Source: an uncultured Pelagibacteraceae bacterium
GTDB lineage: Bacteria; Pseudomonadota; Alphaproteobacteria; Pelagibacterales; Pelagibacteraceae
Assembly: GCA_902568855.1 (NCBI GenBank)
Contig: CACFSB010000001.1
Span: 1 to 36,359, forward strand
Length of the DNA: 36,359 nucleotides
Direction of reading: 5' to 3'
Shown here: in pieces, positions 18,859 through 29,728 of the stretch
Numbering within the stretch: position 1 is the first letter of the stretch
How the letters are laid out: every line of letters begins with the position of its first letter
Program-made: the position numbers and the translations under genes
The notes under the pieces: model-generated
What the model saw: the letters and a program-made list of their open reading frames with translations, nothing else
What the model was told of the DNA's origin: nothing
Database searches by the model: none

Positions 18859-20460
18859 TTATTTACTTGCGGGTGCATTATCTTTAAATAATTTATAATC
18901 TAAACTATCAATCAACGCTTTAAATGAAGCATCGATAATGTTTGTAGATACACCAATAGTAAACCAGTTTTTTCCTTGTGAATCTGTACTTTCAATTGAT
19001 ACTCTTGTTACAGCCTCAGTTCCTGTATTTAGAATTCTAACTTTATAATCCACCAACTTTAAATCTTTTAAGTATTTTGAGTATTTTGCTAGTCTATCAA
19101 CATTTTGTCTTATAGCATTATCTAAAGCATTGACCGGACCATTACCTTCTCCTTCACACATAATTTTTTCTCCATCAACCTCTAATTGAGCTTTTGCAGA
19201 AGAAACTATTTCTCCAGATTTATTTTTTTTTACTGAAACATCATATTCATTTATAGATATATATCTTGGTATTTCTCCGATAATTCTTCTGGCTAATAAT
19301 TCAAACGATGCATCTGCGCCATCATAACTATAACCAATAAATTCTCTGTCTTTTACTTCGTTTAATAACTTTTTGATTTTTGGATCATTTTCTTCAATTT
19401 CAATTTTGATACTTCTTAGTCTTGAGATGATATTTGATTTTCCTGATTGATCAGAGACAACAATATTTCTTGTGTTACCAACTTCCTCTGGATCGATGTG
19501 TTCATAAGTTTTTGGATCTTTTTGCACAGCAGATACATGCAATCCCCCTTTGTGTGAAAAAGCTGCAGCACCTACATAGGGTAAATGTTGGTTAGGTTTT
19601 CTATTTAAAATTTCATCTAAAAGTCTTGAACATTCAGTCAAATTTTTAATGTTTTTTGATTTTATTCCAATTTCAAATTGAGAAGAAAAATCTTTTTTCA
19701 AAAAAAAAGTTGGTATTAATGACATTAAGTTTGCATTTCCACATCTTTCACCTAATCCATTTATAGTACCCTGAATTTGTCGAACACCAGATAAAACTGC
19801 TGCTAATGAATTAGCAACTGCGTTACCAGTATCGTTATGAGCATGAATTCCTAAGTTTTTTCCTGGCACTACTTTTTTAACTTCGCTAATTATTTGTGTG
19901 ACTTCATGTGGAAGTGTGCCTCCATTTGTATCACATAATATTACCCATCTAGCACCTTGATCATAGGCAGCTTTAACACATGAAAGCGCATATTTTGGAT
20001 TTGCTTTATAACCATCAAAGAAATGTTCTGCATCAAACATAAATTCTTTTTTTGCTTTAACAAAATGTTTGGCACTCTCAGAAATATTTTCTAAATTTTC
20101 TTCATTTGTAATTCCTAATGCAACATCAACATGAAAGTCCCAAGACTTACCTACCAAACATACCGCAGCAGTATTAGAGTTCATAAGTGCGGATAAACCA
20201 GTATCATTCTCTGCGCTTCTTCCAGATCTTTTTGTCATTCCAAAAGATGTCAGTTTTGAATTTTTAAAATCATGTTTTCTCTGAAAAAATTCTGTATCTG
20301 TTGGGTTTGCTCCAGGCCATCCCGCTTCTATATAATCAACGCCAAGATTGTCTAGAGCTAATGCAATTTTTTCCTTTTCCTCTAATGAAAAATCTACACC
20401 CTGGGTTTGAGCGCCGTCTCTTAATGTAGTATCAAAAATGTAAAGTCTCTCTTTAGTCAT
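18859..20460 (-). CDS. cimA: (R)-citramalate synthase
   Basis: YIFDTTLRDGAQTQGVDFSLEEK, YIEAGWPGANPTD, HAHNDTGNAVANSLAAV, GLHVSAVQKDPKTYEHIDPE. Confidence 0.9.
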   Translation of the reverse strand: MTKERLYIFDTTLRDGAQTQGVDFSLEEKEKIALALDNLGVDYIEAGWPGANPTDTEFFQRKHDFKNSKLTSFGMTKRSGRSAENDTGLSALMNSNTAAVCLVGKSWDFHVDVALGITNEENLENISESAKHFVKAKKEFMFDAEHFFDGYKANPKYALSCVKAAYDQGARWVILCDTNGGTLPHEVTQIISEVKKVVPGKNLGIHAHNDTGNAVANSLAAVLSGVRQIQGTINGLGERCGNANLMSLIPTFFLKKDFSSQFEIGIKSKNIKNLTECSRLLDEILNRKPNQHLPYVGAAAFSHKGGLHVSAVQKDPKTYEHIDPEEVGNTRNIVVSDQSGKSNIISRLRSIKIEIEENDPKIKKLLNEVKDREFIGYSYDGADASFELLARRIIGEIPRYISINEYDVSVKKNKSGEIVSSAKAQLEVDGEKIMCEGEGNGPVNALDNAIRQNVDRLAKYSKYLKDLKLVDYKVRILNTGTEAVTRVSIESTDSQGKNWFTIGVSTNIIDASFKALIDSLDYKLFKDNAPASK

Positions 20461-21818
20461 TTAATTTTCCAAGTTGTTTTACCATCTTCATCTTCAATTA
20501 AAATACCCTTATCCAATAACTCATTTCTAATTTTATCAGCTAATTCATAATTCTTTATTTGTCTCGCCTCATTTCGCTGATTAATTTTTGATAAAATATC
20601 CTTTTCAGAAAGTTTTAAGTTTTTCTTTTTGAAGCTATTCCATTCCTCTTTTGATTGATTTAAAAGTCCAATAAAATTACACGCAGTTGTAAATAATTCT
20701 TTATCTTTTTTATTACCGTCTTTAGCTTTATCAAAAAGCCTGTGTAATACCGCAATAAATTCTGGGGTATTTAAATCGTCATACAAAGGTTTTAGATCAT
20801 TATCTTGAATTAACATTTTTTTATGAACAGGGACATAGCAATCATACCATTTGTTTAATGTTCTTTGACATTCATCCATAAGTTTTTCATTCCAATCTAA
20901 TGGTTGACTGTAGTGAGCACTAATCAAAGCTAATCTTAAAACTTGTCCATTATATTTTCTTTTTAAATCACTTATTTTTAAAATATTACCCTGTGATTTA
21001 GACATTTTCTCTTTTGACATAGTAATGAAATTATTGTGCACCCAGTAATTTGCAAATTTTTTCGTTTTATTTGCACATAATGACTGAGCAATTTCATTCT
21101 CATGATGGGGGAATATTAAATCTCTACCACCTCCATGAATATCAAAGGTATTACCAAGATATTTTTTTGACATCACAGAACATTCTAAATGCCATCCTGG
21201 TCTACCTTTGCCCCATGGAGAGTCCCAAGATGGCTCAGTGTCAATTGATGGTTTCCATAATACAAAGTCTTCTGGATTTTGCTTGTTGTCAGATAATTCT
21301 ACCCTCGCACCTGCTATTAAATCATCAACATTTTTATTTGAAAGCATTCCATAATTTTTAAATTTTTTCACCCTAAAATAAACATGGTGCTCACTTTCAT
21401 AAGCAAATTCACCTTTAATTAAATCATTAATCATGCTGATCATTGGTTCAATGTTATCAGTGGCTTTTGGCTCGTGAGTTGGTGTTTCACAATTTAAATA
21501 TTTACAATCTTCATGAAATTTTTTGATTATATTCGAAGTTAATTCGGTTATCGAAATTTTTTTTTCCTCAGAAGATTTTATAATTTTGTCATCTATATCA
21601 GTAATATTTCGAACATAAGTAACTGATTTATTTCCGTATTTACATTTTAAAACTTTAAACAAAATATCAAAAATTATTAGTGGTCTCGCATTTCCAATAT
21701 GTGGATCATCGTACACTGTTGGACCGCATACATACATCCCAATATTTTTTGGATTAATTGGGTTAAATTTTTCTTTCTTATTACCTAGACTATTTGATAA
21801 AAAAATATCCTTATTCAT
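20457..21818 (-). CDS. cysS: Cysteinyl-tRNA synthetase
   Basis: MYVCGPTVYDDPHIGNAR, YVRNITDIDDKII, GGGRDLIFPHHENEIAQS, KMSKSQGN. Confidence 0.97.
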   Translation of the reverse strand: MNKDIFLSNSLGNKKEKFNPINPKNIGMYVCGPTVYDDPHIGNARPLIIFDILFKVLKCKYGNKSVTYVRNITDIDDKIIKSSEEKKISITELTSNIIKKFHEDCKYLNCETPTHEPKATDNIEPMISMINDLIKGEFAYESEHHVYFRVKKFKNYGMLSNKNVDDLIAGARVELSDNKQNPEDFVLWKPSIDTEPSWDSPWGKGRPGWHLECSVMSKKYLGNTFDIHGGGRDLIFPHHENEIAQSLCANKTKKFANYWVHNNFITMSKEKMSKSQGNILKISDLKRKYNGQVLRLALISAHYSQPLDWNEKLMDECQRTLNKWYDCYVPVHKKMLIQDNDLKPLYDDLNTPEFIAVLHRLFDKAKDGNKKDKELFTTACNFIGLLNQSKEEWNSFKKKNLKLSEKDILSKINQRNEARQIKNYELADKIRNELLDKGILIEDEDGKTTWKIK

Positions 21819-23483
21819 TTAGCTCCAATTATTAAACCCACTTGTGAGCGGAAATCTTCGATCTCTACCAAAAGCTTTTGATGTTACTTTTGGTCCTGGT
21901 GCAGCTTGAAACCTTTTGTATTCAGATTTAGCTAATAGACGAGCTGTTTTTTCAACAATTTTTCTATCAAAACCTTTCGATACAATTTTCTCAACAGAAA
22001 TCTCTTTCTCAACTAAATCTTTTAAAATTTCATCTAAAATTTCATATTCTGGTAAACTATCAGTATCCTTTTGATTTTCTTTTAGTTCAGCTGTAGGTGC
22101 TTTTGTTATAATATTTTCTGGAATTACTTTCCCTTTTGGACCTTTGAATAAGTCAGAAAAATTTTCATTTCTCCATCTGCATAATTTAAAAACGTCAGTT
22201 TTCCAGACATCTTTGATCGGTGCAAAACCTCCACACATATCACCATACAAAGTTGAATAACCAACTGCATATTCTGATTTGTTTCCTGTAGCTAATACCA
22301 TAAAACCATATCTGTTTGACAAGGCCATTAGAAGTAATCCTCTCAATCTTGATTGAATATTCTCCTCAGTGATACCTGGTGAAAAATTTTTTCCATTAAA
22401 TTTTACCAAAGTTTTGTCAACAATTTTCATAGCTTCGCTTATTTCTAAATTTGAAAATTTTATTTTTAAAAGATCGGCTGCATCCTTTGCATCATTTAAA
22501 CTTTCTTGGCCTGTAAAAGGACTTGGGAGCATTATCGCTTGTACCTTTTCAGAGCCAAATGCATCTGTTGCGATTGCTGCTACTAAAGCAGAGTCAACCC
22601 CACCAGACAAGCCTAAAACAACTCCATTAAAATTGTTATTATTTACATAATCTCTTAATCCTAGAACTAGAGCTTTGTACAATCTTTCTGTTTCGGATGA
22701 ATTTTTACTTAGATTTCCATTACCGATCCATTTTCCATTTTGTCTTTTAAAATCTATAACCGAAACTTCCTCTTTAAATTCATTTAAACAAAAAAATTTA
22801 CTTCCATCATGATTTAGACCAAAAGAGGACCCATCAAATATTAACTCATCTTGTCCACCAGTTCTATTAAGATAAATAAGTGGCAGCTTTATTTCTTTAA
22901 CTCTTGATGAGGTTATATTATCTCTTTCAAAACTTTTAGAAACTGTAAAAGGCGAGGCATTAATTGCGATAATTATCTCTGCTCCAGAATCTGATAATTT
23001 TTTGAGAACTGTTTTTTCCCAGATATCCTCACAAATTGGTAATCCAAATTTTGTATCTTTTATCTTCACACAATCTTCTAATTTTCCTTCTGTAAATACT
23101 CTTTGTTCATCAAAAACTCCCGTATTAGGAAGTTCATACTTATCTTTTGTTGCAATAATTTTTCCATTTTCGATAACAAACACAGAATTTTTTATGACTG
23201 TTTTATCTTTCCGTGGTGCACCAAGAATTATTGCTGATTTTCCATCTCTTGTGATTTCTACCAATTTTTTTATCTCACTATGAACTAAATTTAAAAAATC
23301 CTCTCTTAAAACTAAATCATCAATTGGGTATCCTGATACATAAAGTTCTGGTGCAACTAATACGTCGATGTCGTCATCTAATTTAGATCTTATTGTCGCC
23401 AATTTATTGATATTTCCTGAGACATCACCAACTAAGGGATTTAATTGTGCTAGAGCTATTTTTAATTTTTTATCCATATTCAA
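21819..23483 (-). CDS. nadE: Glutamine-dependent NAD+ synthetase
   Basis: N-terminal nitrilase domain (APELYVSGYPIDDLVLR, LPICEDIWE) plus GLSGGVDSALVAAIA and TGNKSEYAVGYSTLYGDMCGGFAPIKDV. Confidence 0.96.
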   Translation of the reverse strand: MNMDKKLKIALAQLNPLVGDVSGNINKLATIRSKLDDDIDVLVAPELYVSGYPIDDLVLREDFLNLVHSEIKKLVEITRDGKSAIILGAPRKDKTVIKNSVFVIENGKIIATKDKYELPNTGVFDEQRVFTEGKLEDCVKIKDTKFGLPICEDIWEKTVLKKLSDSGAEIIIAINASPFTVSKSFERDNITSSRVKEIKLPLIYLNRTGGQDELIFDGSSFGLNHDGSKFFCLNEFKEEVSVIDFKRQNGKWIGNGNLSKNSSETERLYKALVLGLRDYVNNNNFNGVVLGLSGGVDSALVAAIATDAFGSEKVQAIMLPSPFTGQESLNDAKDAADLLKIKFSNLEISEAMKIVDKTLVKFNGKNFSPGITEENIQSRLRGLLLMALSNRYGFMVLATGNKSEYAVGYSTLYGDMCGGFAPIKDVWKTDVFKLCRWRNENFSDLFKGPKGKVIPENIITKAPTAELKENQKDTDSLPEYEILDEILKDLVEKEISVEKIVSKGFDRKIVEKTARLLAKSEYKRFQAAPGPKVTSKAFGRDRRFPLTSGFNNWS

Positions 23484-23557
23484 GATATAATTACTTATAA
23501 TTAAAATTTTATAATAATAATAGTCATACTTAATTAGCCTATTTGATTAATAAGCTC

Positions 23558-24943
23558 TTAAGATGCCGCTTGAATAGCATTTTTAGAATAGCTGCTATTC
23601 TTTTTAATCTCATCAGAAATTAAAAAAGCTAACTCTAAAGCTTGGTCTGAATTTAGTCTTGGATCGCAATGAGTGTGATATCTGCTTGATAAATCAGCAT
23701 CAGATATTTTTCTAGCTCCCCCTGTGCACTCTGTAACATCTTGGCCAGTCATTTCAACATGCAGACCACCTGCATAAGATCCTTCTGACTGATGAACACC
23801 AAAAACATTTTTGACCTCATTAACAACATTGTTAAATGGTCTCGTTTTAAAACCAGTAGTAGATACAATTGTATTACCATGCATTGGATCACATGACCAA
23901 ATAACATTAAGACCTTCTTTTTTAATTCGTCTTATTAACTTTGGTAAAAACTTTTCTACATTTTGATGACCAAATCTTGAGATTAAAGTTATTTTGCCTT
24001 TTTCGTTTTTTGGATTTAATACTTCACAAATTTTGGCAATCTCCTCAGGTTTAGAAGTAGGACCACACTTTATTCCAATCGGATTTTCTATTCCTCTACA
24101 AAATTCAACATGTCCACCATCTAGTTGTCTTGTTCTATCACCAATCCATACAAAATGAGCAGAGGTATCATGGTACTCACCAGTAGTAGAGTCTACTCTG
24201 GTCATACTTTCCTCGAACGGTAAGTGCAGCGCTTCATGTGACGTCCAGAAATTTACTGTGTATAATCTATTATTAAAGTCTGAAGTTATTCCACAAGCTT
24301 CCATGAAAGCTAATGCATCTGCAATTTTATCTTCCAAGTCTTTAAATTTTTTCGCTTGCGGACTTTTTTTAATGTAATCTAAGTTCCACAAATGAACTTT
24401 GTTTAAATCTGCAAAACCACCTTTTGAAAATGCTCTAAGTAAATTAAGCGTTGAAGCTGATTGAGAATATGCTTTGTACATTCTTTTTGGATCTGGTCTT
24501 CTTGCTTTTTCGTTAAAGTCTATTGCATTAATGTTATCACCTAAATAACTTGGTAATTCTACATCACCTTGTTTTTCTGTTGGAGCACTTCTTGGTTTAG
24601 AAAACTGTCCAGCAATTCGTCCAAGTTTTACAACGGGTAAAGACGCAGAATATGTCATCACTAAAGCCATCTGAAGAATTACCTTAAAAGTATCTCTTAT
24701 ATTGTCAGGATGAAATTCTGCAAAACTTTCAGCACAGTCACCGCCTTGCAATAAAAAAGCTTTGCCATCAACTACTTTAGATAATTGATCTTTTAAATGT
24801 CTTGTCTCACCTGCAAATACAAGTGGTGGAAATGTTTTTAATTTATTTAAAACACTATTAAGTTCATTTTCATCACCATACGTTGGTATGTGTTTGACAG
24901 GATACTTTCTCCAACTATTTACTTTCCAATTTTTCATTTTCAA
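23558..24943 (-). CDS. Class II (plant-type) 3-deoxy-7-phosphoheptulonate synthase
   Basis: FLLQGGDCAESFAEF, KLGRIAGQFSKPRS, WIGDRTRQLDGGHVEFCRGIENPIGIKCGP, HVEMTGQDVTECTGG. Confidence 0.95.
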   Translation of the reverse strand: MKMKNWKVNSWRKYPVKHIPTYGDENELNSVLNKLKTFPPLVFAGETRHLKDQLSKVVDGKAFLLQGGDCAESFAEFHPDNIRDTFKVILQMALVMTYSASLPVVKLGRIAGQFSKPRSAPTEKQGDVELPSYLGDNINAIDFNEKARRPDPKRMYKAYSQSASTLNLLRAFSKGGFADLNKVHLWNLDYIKKSPQAKKFKDLEDKIADALAFMEACGITSDFNNRLYTVNFWTSHEALHLPFEESMTRVDSTTGEYHDTSAHFVWIGDRTRQLDGGHVEFCRGIENPIGIKCGPTSKPEEIAKICEVLNPKNEKGKITLISRFGHQNVEKFLPKLIRRIKKEGLNVIWSCDPMHGNTIVSTTGFKTRPFNNVVNEVKNVFGVHQSEGSYAGGLHVEMTGQDVTECTGGARKISDADLSSRYHTHCDPRLNSDQALELAFLISDEIKKNSSYSKNAIQAAS

Positions 24944-24972
24944 CTCATGATTGTTGTATCAGAGTTTTTCTA

Positions 24973-26793
24973 TTATTCAACGGTTACTGATTTAGCTAAA
25001 TTTCTAGGCTTATCTATATCAAATCCTTTTTTGAGAGCTGAATAATAAGCTAATTTTTGCAAAGGTATTGTTAAAAGAAAGGGTAAAAGATCCTCATTAG
25101 CACTCTCAACCTCTATTTTTTCCCAAATATTTTCTGAAACCACTTCATCACTACTTTTATTGGTTACTAATAAAACTTTTGCTCCTCTAGCAATAACTTC
25201 CTGCATATTAGAAATAGTTTTTTTATAATAATTGTCTCTCGGTGCTAATACAACAACGGGCATTCCTTCCTCAATAAGAGCAAGCGGTCCATGTTTCATT
25301 TCACCGGCTGGATAGCCTTCAGCATGGATATAAGACAGTTCTTTTAATTTTAACGCACCTTCTAATGCTATTGGAAAAGAAAAACCTCTTCCTAAAAACA
25401 TTGAACCTTTAGCCTCATTAAAAGTATTAGATATTGTCTGTATCTTATTATCGGTCAATAAAGTCTTTTCTGCTAATTTTGGGAGAGATTTAAGGTCTTT
25501 AAGTTTTTCATTAAATAACTCTTTTTTTAAATCTTTTCTTAATAATCCAATTTTTAAAGCTAAAATGTACAATATAAGTATTTGACCCAAAAAGGCTTTG
25601 GTAGATGCAACCCCTATCTCGGTCCCACAATGTATTGGTAAAACAAATTTAGAGTCCCTAGCAATTGAACTCTCGATTACATTAACAACCGCACATGTTT
25701 TCATATTATTTTGATTACATAAATCTAATGCTGCATAAGTATCTGCAGTTTCACCTGATTGAGATACAAATATATATAAAGTTTCTTTCTTAAATCTGTT
25801 TTTTCTATATCTAAACTCTGACGCAATATCTACATTAACATCTAATGTAGTTAATTCTTCGAACCAGTATTTTGCAAGGAGACAAGAATGATAAGCTGTT
25901 CCACAACCAATTAGAGTTACTGATGAAATCTCATTTGTTTTCCAAGGAAAGTTATAAATATTAATATCGTTATTTAATGTATCTACATATTCATTAATCC
26001 CATTTTTTAATGTTGTTGGTTGTTCTTCTATTTCTTTAGCCATGAAATGTTTGTAATCACCTTTGTCATATTTTTCATCCTCAAGTGATAATTCTAAAAC
26101 TTTTTTATTTATCTTGTCTCCATTTTCATTAAAAAATTCAACATGATCTTTTTTTATTATACAAAATTCACCGTCATTAAGATAAGTAATCTTATTTGTC
26201 ATCGCCTTAAGAGCATATGAATCTGAACCTAAATAATTTTCATTCGGGCCGTACCCAACAGCTAATGGTGATCCTCTTCTTGCGCCAACTATTAAATCAG
26301 GTTGATCTTTAAATATTATACCTAACGCAAAACTACCATGAAGAGATTTGAGGGTTTTTTTAATTGAATTAACAATATTTTCAGTTTTTAAATTTTCTGT
26401 AATCAAATGCACGATCACTTCAGTATCAGTTTGTGACTTAAATTTATGACCCTTACTTACCAAAAATTTTTTTAATAACGTAGAATTTTCAATTATTCCA
26501 TTATGAACTACAGAAACATTTTGCGAAGAGTGAGGGTGAGCATTAATACTATTTGGCAATCCATGTGTAGCCCAACGAACATGTCCTATACCAATAGTTC
26601 CTTCCATTTTTTGGACTAAAAGGTTATTTTCTAAATTATCAACTCTTCCTTCCGATTTAACTTCGTTAATTTCATTGTTTGAAAGCGTTGCTATACCGGC
26701 TGAGTCATATCCTCTGTATTCTAATTTTTTCAAAGAGTTAATTATTGTTGATGAGACAGGTCTACTACCGTTGATTCCAATTATTCCACACAT
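24973..26793 (-). CDS. glmS: Glutamine-fructose-6-phosphate aminotransferase (isomerizing)
   Basis: MCGIIGI N-terminus, LEYRGYDSAGIA, GIGHVRWATHG, SIS domains, C-terminus DKPRNLAKSVTVE. Confidence 0.97.
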   Translation of the reverse strand: MCGIIGINGSRPVSSTIINSLKKLEYRGYDSAGIATLSNNEINEVKSEGRVDNLENNLLVQKMEGTIGIGHVRWATHGLPNSINAHPHSSQNVSVVHNGIIENSTLLKKFLVSKGHKFKSQTDTEVIVHLITENLKTENIVNSIKKTLKSLHGSFALGIIFKDQPDLIVGARRGSPLAVGYGPNENYLGSDSYALKAMTNKITYLNDGEFCIIKKDHVEFFNENGDKINKKVLELSLEDEKYDKGDYKHFMAKEIEEQPTTLKNGINEYVDTLNNDINIYNFPWKTNEISSVTLIGCGTAYHSCLLAKYWFEELTTLDVNVDIASEFRYRKNRFKKETLYIFVSQSGETADTYAALDLCNQNNMKTCAVVNVIESSIARDSKFVLPIHCGTEIGVASTKAFLGQILILYILALKIGLLRKDLKKELFNEKLKDLKSLPKLAEKTLLTDNKIQTISNTFNEAKGSMFLGRGFSFPIALEGALKLKELSYIHAEGYPAGEMKHGPLALIEEGMPVVVLAPRDNYYKKTISNMQEVIARGAKVLLVTNKSSDEVVSENIWEKIEVESANEDLLPFLLTIPLQKLAYYSALKKGFDIDKPRNLAKSVTVE

Positions 26794-26795
26794 AA

Positions 26796-27419
26796 TTATT
26801 TAGACTTTCTTTTATAATTTTTTTTCTCTAGTTGTTGACTTCTAGTCAGTGCTAAAGATTTTTTACCCACATTTCTAGTAATTACTGATCCTGCTCCAAT
26901 TATACTATCATCTGCAAGTGTAATTGGGGCTACTAAAGAAGAATTAGAACCAATAAAAACATTATCTTTTATTTTAGTTTTATATTTTTTAACTCCATCA
27001 TAGTTGCAAGTGATTGTTCCTGCTCCAACATTAACTGATTTACCAATTGAAGCGTCACCAATATAAGCTAAATGATTTACCTTAGATTTTTTTCCAAGAG
27101 TGCTTTTTTTAATTTCAACAAAATTACCAACCTTAGACTCTTCCTTTAAAGTTGTACCGGGTCTTATTCTTGCATAAGGACCTACTTCAACTTTGTTTTC
27201 AATTTTACAATTCTCTAAATGACTGAAAGATTTAATAATAACATTATTACCAATTTTCACTTTTGATCCAATAACTACATATGGTTCTATAGTCACATTT
27301 TTTCCAATTTTAGTATCTTTAGAAAAATAGATTGTTTCTGGAGCAATCATATTTACTTTGGATTTTAAAAATTTATTTCTTAATGAATTCTGTAGCTTGT
27401 TTATTTGTAACTGTTTCAT
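26796..27419 (-). CDS. GlmU C-terminal-domain-only protein (left-handed beta-helix glucosamine-1-P acetyltransferase)
   Basis: APETIYFSKDTKIGKNVTIEPYVVIG, PYARIRPGT, VGNFVEIKKS, YIGDASIGKSVNVGAGTITCNYDG, GAGSVIT. No N-terminal nucleotidyltransferase domain. Confidence 0.88.
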   Translation of the reverse strand: MKQLQINKLQNSLRNKFLKSKVNMIAPETIYFSKDTKIGKNVTIEPYVVIGSKVKIGNNVIIKSFSHLENCKIENKVEVGPYARIRPGTTLKEESKVGNFVEIKKSTLGKKSKVNHLAYIGDASIGKSVNVGAGTITCNYDGVKKYKTKIKDNVFIGSNSSLVAPITLADDSIIGAGSVITRNVGKKSLALTRSQQLEKKNYKRKSK

Positions 27420-27490
27420 CTAGAAAATTACTTACAATAAGTATATACCTTTCTTAATTCACAAAATATTTCTTAAAAATACTTTTAAAT

Positions 27491-28174
27491 ATGAAACAAA
27501 TTTATACAATTCTTTTTGATTTAGATGGTACTTTAGTAGATACGGCACCTGACTTAATGAATGCTCACAATCATGTGATGAATAAATTTGGTTATCCAAC
27601 TAAGTCTACTGAAGAAATAAGAAATTTAGTAGGTGGTGGAGCTGGGGCTATGATTGGAAGATCGATATGGGGTCAGGCTAAAAAAGAATTTGGAAAAGTT
27701 CAAGATGAAAAAATAAAAAAAGAAATGGTTAAAGAATTTGTAAATTATTATGGAAAAAATATTGTAAATGAAAGTAAACTAATTGACGGTGCAAAAGATT
27801 TTTTAATATGGTCAAAAGAAAAAAATATTTCGATGGCTGTATGTACAAATAAACAAGAACATCTTGCTATTGATCTATTAAAAAAAATAGGAATTTACGA
27901 TTTTTTTGAGTACGTTGCTGGCCATAATACATTTGATTACTGCAAGCCTGATCCAAGACACTTAACATCTGTCGTTGAGATTTTAGGTGGAGATCTTAAA
28001 AAAACTTTAATGGTTGGCGATAGTGAAACAGATGCTAACGCCGCAAAAGCTGCTGGAATTCCAGTTATTTTACTTGAGGATGGTTATACTGAAAAAAATA
28101 CAACTGAAATTTACCATAATCACTTAATAAAAGACTTCATTGGTATTGAAAAAATCGTAACAAAATATCTTTAA
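27491..28174 (+). CDS. gph: Phosphoglycolate phosphatase-like HAD hydrolase
   Basis: ILFDLDGTLVDTAPDL, AVCTNKQ, KPDPRHL, MVGDSETDANAAKAAGIPVILL. Confidence 0.88.
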   Translation: MKQIYTILFDLDGTLVDTAPDLMNAHNHVMNKFGYPTKSTEEIRNLVGGGAGAMIGRSIWGQAKKEFGKVQDEKIKKEMVKEFVNYYGKNIVNESKLIDGAKDFLIWSKEKNISMAVCTNKQEHLAIDLLKKIGIYDFFEYVAGHNTFDYCKPDPRHLTSVVEILGGDLKKTLMVGDSETDANAAKAAGIPVILLEDGYTEKNTTEIYHNHLIKDFIGIEKIVTKYL

Positions 28175-28225
28175 TATTGATTATTTTTTTTTAACTATTA
28201 GAACAGTTTTCAATTAGGAGTTATT

Positions 28226-29728
28226 TTGATCATACATAACGTAAAAGTTTTCCCATCTAAAATTCACTTACCCAAAAAAAAACAGCTGGCTTGGAAAATC
28301 GCAGAGATTGCAAGTGATAATGCAAAGTTGGATAAAGAAGCAATAGAGATGGTGATTAATAGAATTATTGATAATGCCTCAGTTGCAATAGCCTCATTAA
28401 ACAGACATCCTGTTATTTCATCTAGGGAAATGGCTTTTAAACATTTGAGAAAAAACGGTGCAACATTATTTGGTGTTAACAGTAAATTAAAATTTGATTG
28501 CGAATGGGCTGCATGGAGTAATGGTACGGCTGTAAGAGAACTTGATTTTCATGATACTTTTTTAGCAGCTGATTACAGTCATCCTGGTGATAATATCCCA
28601 CCCTTGTTAAGTGTTGCTCAACAAAATAAAAAAAGTGGGATCGATCTTTTAAGAGGGATAATAACTGCCTACGAGGTTCAAGTTAATTTAGTAAAAGGAA
28701 TTTGCTTACATAAACATAAAGTAGATCACATAGCTCATTTAGGACCAAGTGTTGCTGCTGGAATAGGATCGATGTTGAGACTAAATACAGAAACAATCTA
28801 TCAAGCTGTTCAACAAGCTCTGCATACAACTATTTCAACTAGACAGTCTAGAAAAGGTGAAATTTCAAGTTGGAAAGCTTATGCTCCAGCGCACGCTGGG
28901 AAACTTGCAATTGAAGCTGTTGATAGAGTTATGCGTGGTGAAGGTGCTCCAAGTCCGATTTATGAAGGTGAAGATAGTGTTATAGCGCGAATTTTAGATG
29001 GAAAAAAAGCGTTGTATAAAGTTCCACTTCCAAAAAAAAACGAGACTAAGAAAGCTATACTTGAAACTTATACAAAAGAATATTCTGCTGAATATCAATC
29101 TCAAGCATTAATTGATCTTGCAAAAAAACTTAAAAAGAAAATACCAAATTTAAATCAAATAAGAAAAATTGATATTTATACCAGTCATCATACTCATTAT
29201 GTGATTGGTACAGGTGCAAACGATCCTCAAAAAATGGATCCAAATGCAAGTAGAGAAACGTTAGATCATTCAATAATGTATATATTTGCTGTGGCTTTAG
29301 AGGATGGTAGCTGGCACCATGTAAAATCTTATTCGAAAGCTAGAGCAAAAAGAAAAAGTACAATTAAGATATGGAGATCAATCAAAACCCATGAGGATAA
29401 AAAATGGACCAAAAGATATCATGACCCAAACCCTAGAAAAAAAGCTTTTGGTGCAAAAGTCACAATTACGCTTAAAAACGGAAAAAAAATTACCGAAGAG
29501 CAAGGAGTTGCAGATGCTCATCCTTATGGTTCAAGACCGTTCAAAAGAAAAAATTATATAAACAAATTTTTAACGCTTACCGAGAATATTTTAGATAAAA
29601 AAGAAATTGAAAGATTTTTAAAGACAGTGCAAAACTTAAGAAAACTAAAGTCAGGTCAATTAGATAGATTGAATATTATTGTTAAAAAGAGCAAAATTAA
29701 ACGAAATTTAAAAAAAGGAATTTTTTAA
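28226..29728 (+). CDS. prpD: 2-methylcitrate dehydratase (MmgE/PrpD family)
   Basis: [38 protein letters not shown] start with TAGGAG upstream. Followed by prpB and prpC. Confidence 0.93.
   Translation: MIIHNVKVFPSKIHLPKKKQLAWKIAEIASDNAKLDKEAIEMVINRIIDNASVAIASLNRHPVISSREMAFKHLRKNGATLFGVNSKLKFDCEWAAWSNGTAVRELDFHDTFLAADYSHPGDNIPPLLSVAQQNKKSGIDLLRGIITAYEVQVNLVKGICLHKHKVDHIAHLGPSVAAGIGSMLRLNTETIYQAVQQALHTTISTRQSRKGEISSWKAYAPAHAGKLAIEAVDRVMRGEGAPSPIYEGEDSVIARILDGKKALYKVPLPKKNETKKAILETYTKEYSAEYQSQALIDLAKKLKKKIPNLNQIRKIDIYTSHHTHYVIGTGANDPQKMDPNASRETLDHSIMYIFAVALEDGSWHHVKSYSKARAKRKSTIKIWRSIKTHEDKKWTKRYHDPNPRKKAFGAKVTITLKNGKKITEEQGVADAHPYGSRPFKRKNYINKFLTLTENILDKKEIERFLKTVQNLRKLKSGQLDRLNIIVKKSKIKRNLKKGIF

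Noticed and set aside
24973-26793. glmS ribozyme or riboswitch upstream of glmS
   Set aside because: Only 2 bp separate glmS from the upstream gene, leaving no room for a leader RNA.
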